64,000 nucleotides of DNA, taken from Methanobacterium_B sp963825335 (lineage in GTDB: Archaea; Methanobacteriota; Methanobacteria; Methanobacteriales; Methanobacteriaceae). The notes beneath the pieces are model-generated. The model was given only the letters and a program-made list of their open reading frames with translations, searched no databases and was not told the DNA's origin. Shown here piece after piece: positions 42,751-52,092 of this stretch. The DNA lies in contig CAWGSP010000001.1 of assembly GCA_963825335.1 (NCBI GenBank), positions 558,001-622,000 on the forward strand, written 5' to 3'. The position numbers were made by a program, and so were the translations under genes. Every line of letters starts with the position of its first letter. Within the stretch, counting starts at the first letter, position 1.

Positions 42751-45195
42751 ATGGCACAGACAAATAAAAATGCTAACATAAAGATTTCAGGAATGAACTG
42801 CGCTTCGTGCGCACTCAACGTTGAAAAATCATTAAAAAATCTCGATGGTGTTGATGAAGCCCAAGTGAATCTGGGAACCGAAGAGGCAACAGTAGTATAT
42901 GACCCCAAAAAACTAAAACTCTATGAACTCGAGAAAACAATCAAAAACGCCGGATATGGTGTTGTGAACGAACAAGTCGTGATCAAAATTGGCGATATGT
43001 CATGTGCCATGTGCGTGAAATCCATTGAAGAATTATTAAATAAATTAGATGGAATCAGTGAGGCAACCGTCAATTTAGCTTCAGAAAAAGCGTATGTAAC
43101 ATACAATCCAAATATGATTGGCGTTACTGAAATGAAAAATGCCATAAACGACTTAGGTTATAGATATCTTGGTGTTGAAGGCGAAAAAACCGGAGATCTT
43201 GAGGAAAAACTCAGAAAAGAAGATCTTAGGGGTAAAAGAAATAGAATATTTGTTGGTTTCGGCTTTGCCCTCTTAATAATAATCCTAATGTTCGGAAATA
43301 TAAAACTTCCAATTTATATGCCATACCTGTATTTAATAATCTCGATTATACCATTTATATACGTGAGCTATCCAATTTTTCTTGCAGCGTACAGATCGCT
43401 TAAAAATAAAAACCTTGACATGGACGTCATGTACTCCATGGGTATCGGGGTTGCATACGGTGCAAGTATCCTTGGAACGTTTAACATTGTACTCACACCT
43501 GCTTTCATGTTTTATGACACAGCACTGATGCTTGCGGCTTTTTTAATGTTAGGACGTTACCTAGAAACACGTGCAAAGGGAAGTACATCTACAGCCATAA
43601 AAAAACTGGTTGGAATGCAAGCAAAAACAGCCACCGTCATGAGAAACAATGCTGAAGTTCAAATACCAATAGAAGACGTTGAAATTGATGACATTGTCAT
43701 GGTCAAACCCGGAGAAAAAATTCCAACAGATGGAAAGGTAGTAGAAGGAGAGAGTTACATTGATGAATCAGCAATAACAGGTGAACCACTTCCAGTATTC
43801 AAAGATGCGGGTAAAACTGTGGTAGGGGGCACTATAAACAAAAATGGAACCTTAAAATTCAAAGCGATCAAAATTGGGAATGACACCGTACTCGCACAAA
43901 TTATTAAACTTGTTGAAACGTCGCAAGGTTCAAAACCTCCTGTACAAAGGATAGCAGATAAAGCAGTAACATATTTCATACCCACAGTACTCACAATAGC
44001 TGTTGTTTCATTCATAGTATGGTACGTTGTGTTCGGAAGCACACTACTTTTCAGCCTCACAGTATTAATATCCATCCTAGTTGTAGCTTGTCCCTGCGCA
44101 TTGGGTCTCGCTACGCCTACAGCAGTAACAGTAGGTATAGGACGGGGAGCAGAACTGGGTATTCTTGTTAAAAATGGAGAAGCTCTTGAAATAAGTGAAA
44201 AACTTGATACTATCCTTTTCGACAAAACAGGAACGCTTACCAAGGGTAAACCCGAAGTGACTGATATAATGGCTTTTGCAATTGAAAAACCAAATCTTTT
44301 AAGATACGCGGCAAGTGTAGAAGCAAAATCTGAACATCCCCTTGGTGAAGCAATGGTAAAAAAAGCTAATGAAGATGGTTTGGACCTTTCAGAACCATCA
44401 AATTTTGATAGTTTTGGCGGGATGGGAGTAGAAGCTACCGTGGATGGAAAAGATATTATCATCGGCAATCGGTTACTGTTCAACACTAAGGACATAACAA
44501 TACCACACGAGATCGAAGAAAAAATATTAGAACTCGAAAATAAAGGAAAAACTACGGTTATAATAGGCATCAACGGTGATTATTCGGGTATTATTGCAGT
44601 TGCAGACACGCTGAAAGAAAGTACCAAGAATGCCATCACCGAATTAAAAAAGATGGGATTAGTTGTGGCCATGATAACAGGGGACAATGATAGGACTGCA
44701 AAGGCTATTGCATCAGAGGTTGGGATTGAAATAGTAATCTCAGAAGTGTTGCCTAAAGATAAGTCTGCAGAAGTGAGCAGACTTCAAGAAGAGGGAAAAA
44801 TCGTGGCATTTGTGGGGGATGGAATAAATGACGCTCCGGCCCTAGCTCAAGCAGATGTGGGAATAGCTATAGGTAGTGGTACAGATATAGCCATTGAAAG
44901 TGGAGATATTGTACTGATCAAAGATGATTTAATGGATTCTGTTGCGGGAATTCAGATCTCTAAAAAGGTAATGAGTCGTATTAAACAAAATCTGTTCTGG
45001 GCATTCGCATATAACGCTATTCTGATCCCTGTTGCAGCTGGAATACTTTATCCTACCTTCGGTATAATGTTCAGGCCAGAATATGCAGGACTTGCGATGG
45101 CGCTGAGTTCTGTAACAGTTGTAAGCTTTTCCCTGCTATTGAAAAATTATTTACCTCCTGCTAAAAGAACTGGTCAAATAACTGGAAAAGTTTAG
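42751..45195 (+). CDS. copA: Copper-transporting P1B-type ATPase
   Basis: The 814-residue pump has two N-terminal heavy-metal domains ('GMNCASC' near residue 11 and 'GDMSCAMC' near residue 83), eight membrane helices, the ion-binding 'CPC' in 'VVACPCALGLATPTA' near 445, phosphorylation site 'DKTGT' near 490, 'SEHPLG' and 'GDGINDAPAL' near 688. These are the features of Cu(I) exporters. The membrane segment after the last 'MMF' has 'YNAILIPVAAG' and 'ALSSVTVVSFSL', whose Asn/Ser residues complete the copper site. No regulator gene is adjacent. Confidence 0.95.
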   Translation: MAQTNKNANIKISGMNCASCALNVEKSLKNLDGVDEAQVNLGTEEATVVYDPKKLKLYELEKTIKNAGYGVVNEQVVIKIGDMSCAMCVKSIEELLNKLDGISEATVNLASEKAYVTYNPNMIGVTEMKNAINDLGYRYLGVEGEKTGDLEEKLRKEDLRGKRNRIFVGFGFALLIIILMFGNIKLPIYMPYLYLIISIIPFIYVSYPIFLAAYRSLKNKNLDMDVMYSMGIGVAYGASILGTFNIVLTPAFMFYDTALMLAAFLMLGRYLETRAKGSTSTAIKKLVGMQAKTATVMRNNAEVQIPIEDVEIDDIVMVKPGEKIPTDGKVVEGESYIDESAITGEPLPVFKDAGKTVVGGTINKNGTLKFKAIKIGNDTVLAQIIKLVETSQGSKPPVQRIADKAVTYFIPTVLTIAVVSFIVWYVVFGSTLLFSLTVLISILVVACPCALGLATPTAVTVGIGRGAELGILVKNGEALEISEKLDTILFDKTGTLTKGKPEVTDIMAFAIEKPNLLRYAASVEAKSEHPLGEAMVKKANEDGLDLSEPSNFDSFGGMGVEATVDGKDIIIGNRLLFNTKDITIPHEIEEKILELENKGKTTVIIGINGDYSGIIAVADTLKESTKNAITELKKMGLVVAMITGDNDRTAKAIASEVGIEIVISEVLPKDKSAEVSRLQEEGKIVAFVGDGINDAPALAQADVGIAIGSGTDIAIESGDIVLIKDDLMDSVAGIQISKKVMSRIKQNLFWAFAYNAILIPVAAGILYPTFGIMFRPEYAGLAMALSSVTVVSFSLLLKNYLPPAKRTGQITGKV

Positions 45196-45281
45196 AAAAC
45201 TTCAAAACAGTGTTTAAGATCGAATCTTGAAAACGTCTTCAGTTTTAAAATTGGACTGATCGATTTTTAATAATACTGATG

Positions 45282-46535
45282 TTAATAAACATTTTCCTTC
45301 ATTATTTCTCTTAAGACAGCTGTAGCATAGCATCCTTTAGGTATAGAAAATTCTACGCTGACGCCTTCACTGGTTGAAACCGCTGAAACATCCCAAATTT
45401 TAAATCTGATTGCTCTTCTAAGTCCATGACTTCCGAGCCTAGGTGTTTTTGGACATTCAAAATCTTCTAGAGTTATTTTTTCATCGTTAATTATTTTTTC
45501 CTCAAGTTCACCAACAACTCCACCCGCCAGCGGTACCTTAGTACCGTAAAGTGGGGCTGTTGGATGGACTTCGAAATTTTTTATCCTTTCATCTATCATA
45601 TTTATATCAAATTCATGCACCAAATGTTCTTCGTTATCGATTATTATGTCACCATCAACGTATTTATTTATACCAAGCTTTGATCTTTCGCTGACTGCCT
45701 TGTTAAATAAATATGATTGATATGCGTGAACAAACATTCTTTTCAATGGTTTTGGAAGACTCTCAAGTGCTATCTTATACGATGTTTCGTCCAATTCCCC
45801 TTTTTTTCGTCTTTGTTTTATCAGTTCACGCAACATCATTTTCTCATAGCGCATACCAGAGGGCATACTGTCGTAAGCCTCTTCGAATTCTCCTTCATCA
45901 TACAAGGCCCGAGCAGCTTTTATATGATTTTTTTCCCCTTCGTATGGATTTCCTATATAAGAATCTACAGCTCCTTTTATATCGTTATGGACGAGGTATT
46001 CTCCTACACGATGAGTATTGGGCCTGTTTTTTCCGAATCTCTGCCAACCATAATAATTGGCAACTCCAACTTCTTCGAGTTTGCTTAGAATATGTCTAGC
46101 AGTTTCTGCGTCTTGATCTGGGTCTTCAGTTTCCCTTATGAGAATCTTGAACTTATTACCCACTAGCTGTCCTATCCTGAGTTTCTTTTCATTCTGTTTG
46201 ATCTCGAGTACCTTTACATTGTATAGTTTATCTTCCAATCCTTCGAGTTCTGAGGGCTCGATGTTGGATACACATAACCACTGTCTTGTTACCGCGGACT
46301 TATCCTTCATACCTGCAAATCCCATTCTTTTTCGGCTTATTTTCATTTCCTTGGCTATGTCCAAAACAATTTCAAGGGTATTCCTACCGATCTTTTCAAT
46401 CAGAACCCAAGTATTTGGGCCTGTTCCGCTTGGAAGATGTTCTGGTATTTCTTCGACATAGAAATCCTCATATTTAGTTCTTATCTTCCCACCGATTCCT
46501 TCATCTTCGGTTATATATGTTTCAGCATTTATCAT
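45282..46535 (-). CDS. truD: tRNA pseudouridine synthase D
   Basis: The 417-residue protein has the TruD motif 'GFAGMKDKSAVTRQW' with the catalytic aspartate, 'NYYGWQRFGKNRPNTH' and 'PLYGTKVPL'. It makes pseudouridine-13 in tRNA; archaeal/eukaryotic Pus7 types may have more targets. GGAG lies nine bases before the ATG at 46535, inside the longer frame that begins with a TTG at 46550, so I take 46535. Confidence 0.93.
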   Translation of the reverse strand: MINAETYITEDEGIGGKIRTKYEDFYVEEIPEHLPSGTGPNTWVLIEKIGRNTLEIVLDIAKEMKISRKRMGFAGMKDKSAVTRQWLCVSNIEPSELEGLEDKLYNVKVLEIKQNEKKLRIGQLVGNKFKILIRETEDPDQDAETARHILSKLEEVGVANYYGWQRFGKNRPNTHRVGEYLVHNDIKGAVDSYIGNPYEGEKNHIKAARALYDEGEFEEAYDSMPSGMRYEKMMLRELIKQRRKKGELDETSYKIALESLPKPLKRMFVHAYQSYLFNKAVSERSKLGINKYVDGDIIIDNEEHLVHEFDINMIDERIKNFEVHPTAPLYGTKVPLAGGVVGELEEKIINDEKITLEDFECPKTPRLGSHGLRRAIRFKIWDVSAVSTSEGVSVEFSIPKGCYATAVLREIMKENVY

Positions 46536-46709
46536 CAGTTTTTTCTCCAAACTTAGTTTATATAAAAATAAGAAAATCTTAAATGTGATGGTTTAATCCT
46601 ACCATTTCATAGTTAAATAATATAATTATTTTGAAAAATGTTTTTGAAATAGGAATATATTACTGGTTTTAAATTCGATTTAAGTTAAAGTAATTGGTAC
46701 AAATATAAT

Positions 46710-48062
46710 TCATCGACGATCAATTAAACGTTTAGGTCTTCCATTTGTATGATATAATTCAAGACCTTCTGGTTCAGTAAACTCGAAAATCATATCAAAT
46801 GTACCATCAGCATTTGCTTGCTGCATATATGGGTTGAATTTATAGAAGGTTTTTATGAAGTTCTCCTTAATCATATCTTCTGGCATATCTTCGGGATCTA
46901 ATGTTTCTATTTTTATCTTAAGTGTTGATTCATTGATATCACCATACAAGAAAGCCTCATATTCACCTGTGATGTAATCCATATTATCGCGTTGAAAAAT
47001 TCCCTGTTCGATATTGACTTTATTGAATGGAATTCCTCCTACCCACAAAGTTTCCGATTCCCTTTGAGGGTTCATTATCTTCATGTGTGTCCTTCCACAC
47101 TTGCATCTATCCCTTGTTATAACAACGGTTGTGTCATCTGTATCGTAGTTTATCAATAAATTTCCTGTTTTACCACCCACAGGTAATAGTGTGGTGAGTA
47201 CAATCCTCCCACACTCCCCGTCTTTAACAAAGTCTTCAAGTTGGGGGTTGTATATATCCATGTGGACCAAATCTTCTGGAACATGGAGTCCTGATTTTTT
47301 TATACACTCCCCACACATGGTACCTTCAGTGCTCCCATAAGTATTGTAAACAGGCACGTCCCAAATTTCTTCGAGATAATTGCGTGATTCTTCGGAAAAA
47401 CTTTCACCTCCAGCAACAAGTCGCTTAATGCTTGATTCTGACGGTTTAACCCCCTCAGCCTCCATTCTTCTCGCTAGACGCAAAAGCTTGAAAACACTTG
47501 CAACAATGCTTGTAGGTTGGTAATTCTCCATGATCCTAACGGGAAATGTGCATTTTCCTTCGGGAATTATGGCCATGCCAATTTCACGGGCAGCAAGGGT
47601 CATTGTATTGGCACCGACATTCATACCATATGACGAACACACCACAACCCTATCTTCACGACTAAAATTTTGTGAAACAAATGCACGTGCATATTTCTCT
47701 GCATATCTCTGCCAATCATCCCATGTTAAGAAAAATGACTTTGGAATCCCACTTGTACCACTCGTTTCATGAATGGTAAAAACATTATCCCATTCGGTAG
47801 ATTTGAATTCGAATTTATCTGCCTTGGGTGGTTGTTTGTTCCTTACTACCTCTCCTGAAATTATTGGTAAATCCATCAGATCTCCATGATCATGAATATC
47901 TGAGTACTTTATTCCCGAGTTATCGAACCATTTTCTGTAAAACGGCGAGTTTTTGTAGGCATATTTGACTGTGTAACGTACACGTTCATCCACTAAGCTG
48001 TCAATCTCATCTCGTGATAAAGTTTCAATTTCTTCATCGAAATAATAGTTCATGTCACCCAT
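46710..48062 (-). CDS. PaaK/coenzyme F390 synthetase-family adenylate-forming enzyme
   Basis: The 450-residue protein has the AMP-binding motif 'TSGTSGIPKSFFLTWDDW' near residue 98 and 'YNTYGSTEGTMCGEC'. It belongs to the phenylacetate-CoA ligase group, which in Methanobacteriales includes coenzyme F390 synthetase, the enzyme that adenylylates F420 on oxygen exposure. Several paralogues exist in these genomes, so the exact role is open. Cysteines in 'CGECIKKSG' and 'CKCG' may bind zinc. Start choice is uncertain: ATG 48062 lacks a ribosome site and ATG 48053 has GGGTGA directly in front. Confidence 0.8.
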   Translation of the reverse strand: MGDMNYYFDEEIETLSRDEIDSLVDERVRYTVKYAYKNSPFYRKWFDNSGIKYSDIHDHGDLMDLPIISGEVVRNKQPPKADKFEFKSTEWDNVFTIHETSGTSGIPKSFFLTWDDWQRYAEKYARAFVSQNFSREDRVVVCSSYGMNVGANTMTLAAREIGMAIIPEGKCTFPVRIMENYQPTSIVASVFKLLRLARRMEAEGVKPSESSIKRLVAGGESFSEESRNYLEEIWDVPVYNTYGSTEGTMCGECIKKSGLHVPEDLVHMDIYNPQLEDFVKDGECGRIVLTTLLPVGGKTGNLLINYDTDDTTVVITRDRCKCGRTHMKIMNPQRESETLWVGGIPFNKVNIEQGIFQRDNMDYITGEYEAFLYGDINESTLKIKIETLDPEDMPEDMIKENFIKTFYKFNPYMQQANADGTFDMIFEFTEPEGLELYHTNGRPKRLIDRR

Positions 48063-48218
48063 ATTGTTAAGGTTATATGTGAACTGCCTAATCTAATTTA
48101 TGAATAAGAAACTCTAAAAAAAATAGAACTTTTGCCATACTTATTGGTTCAATCGAAAATTAAGTGGATAAAATGTGTTTTAAAAAAATTATCGAACGAT
48201 AAATTATAATTAAATAGT

Positions 48219-48926
48219 TTAGTTTAATGATTCATCCCGACCGAGAATTATGTCCACTACTCTTGTTGTGTCTTTTAAATTTTCAAGAACAAAGTCTGGT
48301 TCAATCATCTGAAGTTCATGCACATTAAAGTCACCAGTTGCGACTGCAATAGTTTTAACACCTAGTTTTTGTCCGCTCACAATATCTCTAGGTGTGTCTC
48401 CTATAACAAAAATATTTTCTCTGTTCAATTTTCCATATAGGTTTTCAGCTTCATCTATTGCTTTTCCAACTAGGTTAATTCTTTCCATAGCATAGTCTCC
48501 AAAACCACCAAATTGGAAATAGTCCCTTAAACCTACTTTATCAAGTTTTAACCATGCAATATCTTCCATGTTGCCTGTAACCAACCCCATAGGAACGTTG
48601 CAACTTTGAAGTTCATTGAGAAGATCTACAACACCTGCCAGTACTGTCAAGCCCGTTTTTTTGAGAGCTCGATCAAAGTACACAGACATCAACGTCATAC
48701 ATTCATGTAGACGGGATTTAATGGTTTTAGTATCAACATGCTCTACATTAAGAATGGTATAAATAATTTTAAGATCTGTCATGCCTTGAAGATTCTCTAT
48801 TTTCGCTGGATTTTTTATTCCATAGACTTCAGAAACTGCCTTGATTAGGGCATTGAAATGAACTTTAGAACCCATGAGTAATGTTTTGTCTACATCGAAT
48901 AGAACTAATCTGTATCCTTTGCCCAT
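48219..48926 (-). CDS. HAD-superfamily hydrolase
   Basis: The 235-residue protein has HAD motif I 'LFDVDKTLL' near residue 9, motif II 'GLVTGN', and motif IV 'VIGDTPRDI', with a helical cap between. It is nearest to phosphoglycolate phosphatase/beta-phosphoglucomutase types; substrate unknown. GGAG precedes the ATG. It lies 45 bp downstream of dadD and may share its transcript. Confidence 0.9.
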   Translation of the reverse strand: MGKGYRLVLFDVDKTLLMGSKVHFNALIKAVSEVYGIKNPAKIENLQGMTDLKIIYTILNVEHVDTKTIKSRLHECMTLMSVYFDRALKKTGLTVLAGVVDLLNELQSCNVPMGLVTGNMEDIAWLKLDKVGLRDYFQFGGFGDYAMERINLVGKAIDEAENLYGKLNRENIFVIGDTPRDIVSGQKLGVKTIAVATGDFNVHELQMIEPDFVLENLKDTTRVVDIILGRDESLN

Positions 48927-48971
48927 ATTTTCTCCAGTTGCTCATCATGTAAAAAAAATTTAATCAGACCT

Positions 48972-50264
48972 TCATGTTTGCGATAGAAGGTCTTGTGAGG
49001 CATTTTCTGCCAGTTCAATTATTTGAGCCTCATCCAATATTAAAAGTTTCTTATTTCGCATCAAAATTTCACCGTTGCATATGACAGTGTCTACATTTCT
49101 CCCATTAGCTGCATAAACCACGTGAGATATTGGATTTCTAAATGGTGTTAACTGTGGTGTTTTAATATTTAAAAGGACTAAATCAGCTTTTTTACCTACT
49201 TCTATGGTTCCGATGTCATTTTCTAGACCCAGTGTTCTTGCACCATCTATCGTTGCCATCTTAAATATTTGATCTGCAGGCATGACAGTTGGATCCATAG
49301 TGTTCACCTTCTGGAGCAGTGCTGCCGTTTTCATCTCTTCAAAGAGATCCATGTTGTTGTTAGATGCAGCACCATCTGTCCCAATTGATACACATACATC
49401 ATCATTTACTAATTTTGATACTGGTGCAATCCCCGATGCTAGTTTCATGTTACTCGAAGGGTTATGGGATAATTTAACATTATTATCTTTGATAATTTTC
49501 ATTTCAGATTCGTTGAGCCATACAGCATGTGCAGCCGTTACATTGTCCCCTAAAAATCCAATTTCATCAAGGTATTCAAATGGTGATTTATTATGGATTT
49601 CTAAAATGTCTGCTACCTCTTTCTGTGTTTCAGATACGTGGATATGTATTCTCACATCGTATCTATCTGCTTCCATTTTAACCTTCTCGAGTAATTCCTG
49701 AGAACATGTGTATGGTGCGTGGGGTCCAAAAGCAACTTTAATTTTTCCATCAGCAGTGTTATGACATTTTTTGATCAATCTGATAGATTCTTTGAATTCA
49801 AGCTTTCTCTTTTCTTCATCACCAAAATCTATCATTCCATGTGAGATCATTCCTCGGATCCCTGCTTTCTCGGCTGCTTTTGCTACATGGTCCATGAAGA
49901 AATACATGTCGTTGAAGCATGTTGTTCCCGATTTAATCATTTCAGTGCATGCAAGTAATGCCCCTGCATAACAATGTTTACCTTCTAATTTAGATTCAAC
50001 AGGCCAGATATGATTGTTAAGCCACGTATCTAATGGAATATCGTCTGCTAATCCCCTCATTAATGTCATTGAAAGGTGTGTGTGGGTATTTACAAGACCT
50101 GGTATTATAAGTTTACCAGTTGCATCTATCACCTCATCAACATTGCTAGAACTAATTTTATCAGATATTTCAACTATTTCATCGTTCTCTATGAGTATTG
50201 AACACTTTTCAATTTTATTAGCAACGATTGTTCCATTTTCTATTAAAATATTTTTGTTTTCCAT
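48972..50264 (-). CDS. dadD: 5'-deoxyadenosine/MTA/SAH deaminase
   Basis: The 430-residue amidohydrolase has 'NTHTHLSMTLMRG' with the HxH zinc ligands near residue 60, 'ALLACTEMIKSGTTCFNDMYFF', 'IHIHVSET', 'GDNVTAAHAVWL' and 'SIGTDGAASNNNMDL' (partly). In methanogens this family (MJ1541) deaminates 5'-deoxyadenosine, methylthioadenosine and S-adenosylhomocysteine, salvaging waste of radical SAM enzymes, which are numerous in methanogens. An upstream GTG (50270) is possible but the ATG at 50264 seems better. Confidence 0.92.
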   Translation of the reverse strand: MENKNILIENGTIVANKIEKCSILIENDEIVEISDKISSSNVDEVIDATGKLIIPGLVNTHTHLSMTLMRGLADDIPLDTWLNNHIWPVESKLEGKHCYAGALLACTEMIKSGTTCFNDMYFFMDHVAKAAEKAGIRGMISHGMIDFGDEEKRKLEFKESIRLIKKCHNTADGKIKVAFGPHAPYTCSQELLEKVKMEADRYDVRIHIHVSETQKEVADILEIHNKSPFEYLDEIGFLGDNVTAAHAVWLNESEMKIIKDNNVKLSHNPSSNMKLASGIAPVSKLVNDDVCVSIGTDGAASNNNMDLFEEMKTAALLQKVNTMDPTVMPADQIFKMATIDGARTLGLENDIGTIEVGKKADLVLLNIKTPQLTPFRNPISHVVYAANGRNVDTVICNGEILMRNKKLLILDEAQIIELAENASQDLLSQT

Positions 50265-50381
50265 GTTCACACATTAATATGAATGGAAGGAAGAACATAA
50301 ATATTTAACAGTTTAAATTTTAAGCATGTATTCAAGTTGATCAACAAAAATCAGGATGACTATTATGAAAGGAGGATTTAA

Positions 50382-51242
50382 ATGCAGATAAGAATAGCAC
50401 TACCATCAAAGGGAAGGATCAGCGATCCTGCTGTTAACCTTCTGGGCAAGGCAGGGATTGGTGTGAAAGACACTACAAATAGAAAACTGTTTTCTAAGAC
50501 CTATGATGAAGAGATCGATGTCATGTTTACAAGGGCCGCAGATATTCCTGAATTCGTTGCAGATGGTGCAGCAGATATGGGGATGACGGGTCTAGATCTA
50601 ATCGAGGAAAATAATGCATCCGTTGAAATACTGGAAGAGTTGAATTTTGGAAGTGCTAAACTCGTTTTAGCAGTTCCCGAGGATTCGTCTCTAGAAAAGG
50701 TATCTGATATAAAAGACGGTGCTATTGTTGCAACAGAATTTCCAAATCTAACCAGAAAATATTTCCAGAAAATGGAAATACAAGTTAAAATTGTCGAATT
50801 AAGCGGCGCTACTGAAATCGCCCCATTTATTGGTGTGGCGGATATTATCACTGACCTAACAAGCACGGGTACAACATTGAAGATGAACCATCTAAGGATC
50901 ATAGACACTATCCTCAACAGCTCAATAAAATTGATTGCCAATAAAAAAAGTTATGAGGAAAACAGAGAAAAATTAGAAGCTATAAGGACAGGTATTAAAG
51001 GTGTTTTAGATGCTGAGGGTAAAAAGCTCGTGATGATGAACGTGGACAAGAAATTTTTAGATGATGTTAAAAAAGCCATGCCCGGACTTACTGGACCAAC
51101 AGTTTCGAATGTACTTTTTAATAACAATATTGTTGCGGTCCATGCAGTTGTTGAAGAAAAAAAAGTTTTCAACCTTGTAAATCATCTAAAAAAAATAGGT
51201 GCTCGTGACATACTTGTTGTACCAATAGAGAGAATAATATAG
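50382..51242 (+). CDS. hisG: ATP phosphoribosyltransferase, long form
   Basis: The 286-residue enzyme catalyses the first step of histidine synthesis. The N-terminal catalytic part shows 'ALPSKGRISDPAVNLLGKAGI', 'FTRAADIPEFVADGAADMGMTGLDLI' (in parts) and 'DLTSTGTTL'; the C-terminal part from about residue 210 is the HisG_C histidine-binding regulatory domain, so no HisZ is needed. A perfect AAAGGAGG precedes the ATG. It is not clustered with other his genes. Confidence 0.95.
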   Translation: MQIRIALPSKGRISDPAVNLLGKAGIGVKDTTNRKLFSKTYDEEIDVMFTRAADIPEFVADGAADMGMTGLDLIEENNASVEILEELNFGSAKLVLAVPEDSSLEKVSDIKDGAIVATEFPNLTRKYFQKMEIQVKIVELSGATEIAPFIGVADIITDLTSTGTTLKMNHLRIIDTILNSSIKLIANKKSYEENREKLEAIRTGIKGVLDAEGKKLVMMNVDKKFLDDVKKAMPGLTGPTVSNVLFNNNIVAVHAVVEEKKVFNLVNHLKKIGARDILVVPIERII

Positions 51243-51278
51243 ACTCAAAAAATTGAATATTTGCAGGGTTTTGATAAA

Positions 51279-52058
51279 ATGAAGCTCATGAGTTTTAGAT
51301 CTAAACAAAAGGATAAAATAGGAGTTTTAGAGGATAATAAAATCACCGAACTCAATGCTACGATGCTTGAAATCTTAAATTCTGATATAAATAAATTTAA
51401 ACTTTTAAATACTTATAATTTGGAAGATGTCAAGATAAATGCCCCTATTTTGCCTTCTAAAATTGTTTGTGTTGGTTTGAATTATAAGGACCATGCACTT
51501 GAACTTGAGATGCAACTTCCTGATGAACCAGTTATTTTCATAAAACCTTCAACTGCAGTAATTGGGCATCGTGACAGCATTATTTACCCTAATTGTTCTG
51601 ATCAAGTTGATTACGAGGCTGAACTCGGGATAATCATATCAAAGGAAGCCCATAATATTGGAAGCGACTATGCATCAGAGTACATAGGTGGTTACACTAT
51701 TGTAAATGATGTTACAGCTCGCGACATACAACAAAAGGATATTCAATGGACAAGAGCAAAAAGCTTTGACACTTTTGCCCCAATAGGGCCATGTATTGTA
51801 ACAGATATTGATCCTATGGATCGTGATGTATCATTAAAATTAAACAACGAGTTAAAACAGTTTTCAAACTCTAGAAACATGATATTTGATGTGTATGAAT
51901 TAGTTGAATTCATATCAAATGTTATGACACTTCATCCTGGCGACATAATATCTACCGGAACTCCCCCAGGTGTTGGGCCCATGAATGTGGGTGACGTTGT
52001 CAAGGTCGAAATAGATGGCATAGGTGTACTCAAAAATTTTTTGAAAAATAAAATTTAG
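51279..52058 (+). CDS. Fumarylacetoacetate hydrolase-family protein
   Basis: The 259-residue protein has the FAH catalytic block: 'VGLNYKDHALEL' near residue 75, metal-ligand glutamates in 'DQVDYEAELGIII', 'YTIVNDVTARD' and 'TGTPPGVGPM'. Members hydrolyse or decarboxylate acylpyruvates and oxaloacetate; the archaeal substrate is unknown. A longer frame starts with a TTG at 51261, but the ATG at 51279 fits the family. It is 36 bp after hisG and probably cotranscribed. Confidence 0.88.
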   Translation: MKLMSFRSKQKDKIGVLEDNKITELNATMLEILNSDINKFKLLNTYNLEDVKINAPILPSKIVCVGLNYKDHALELEMQLPDEPVIFIKPSTAVIGHRDSIIYPNCSDQVDYEAELGIIISKEAHNIGSDYASEYIGGYTIVNDVTARDIQQKDIQWTRAKSFDTFAPIGPCIVTDIDPMDRDVSLKLNNELKQFSNSRNMIFDVYELVEFISNVMTLHPGDIISTGTPPGVGPMNVGDVVKVEIDGIGVLKNFLKNKI

Positions 52059-52092
52059 ATAAAAAAGAAATGAAAAAAAGTTAAACCACATT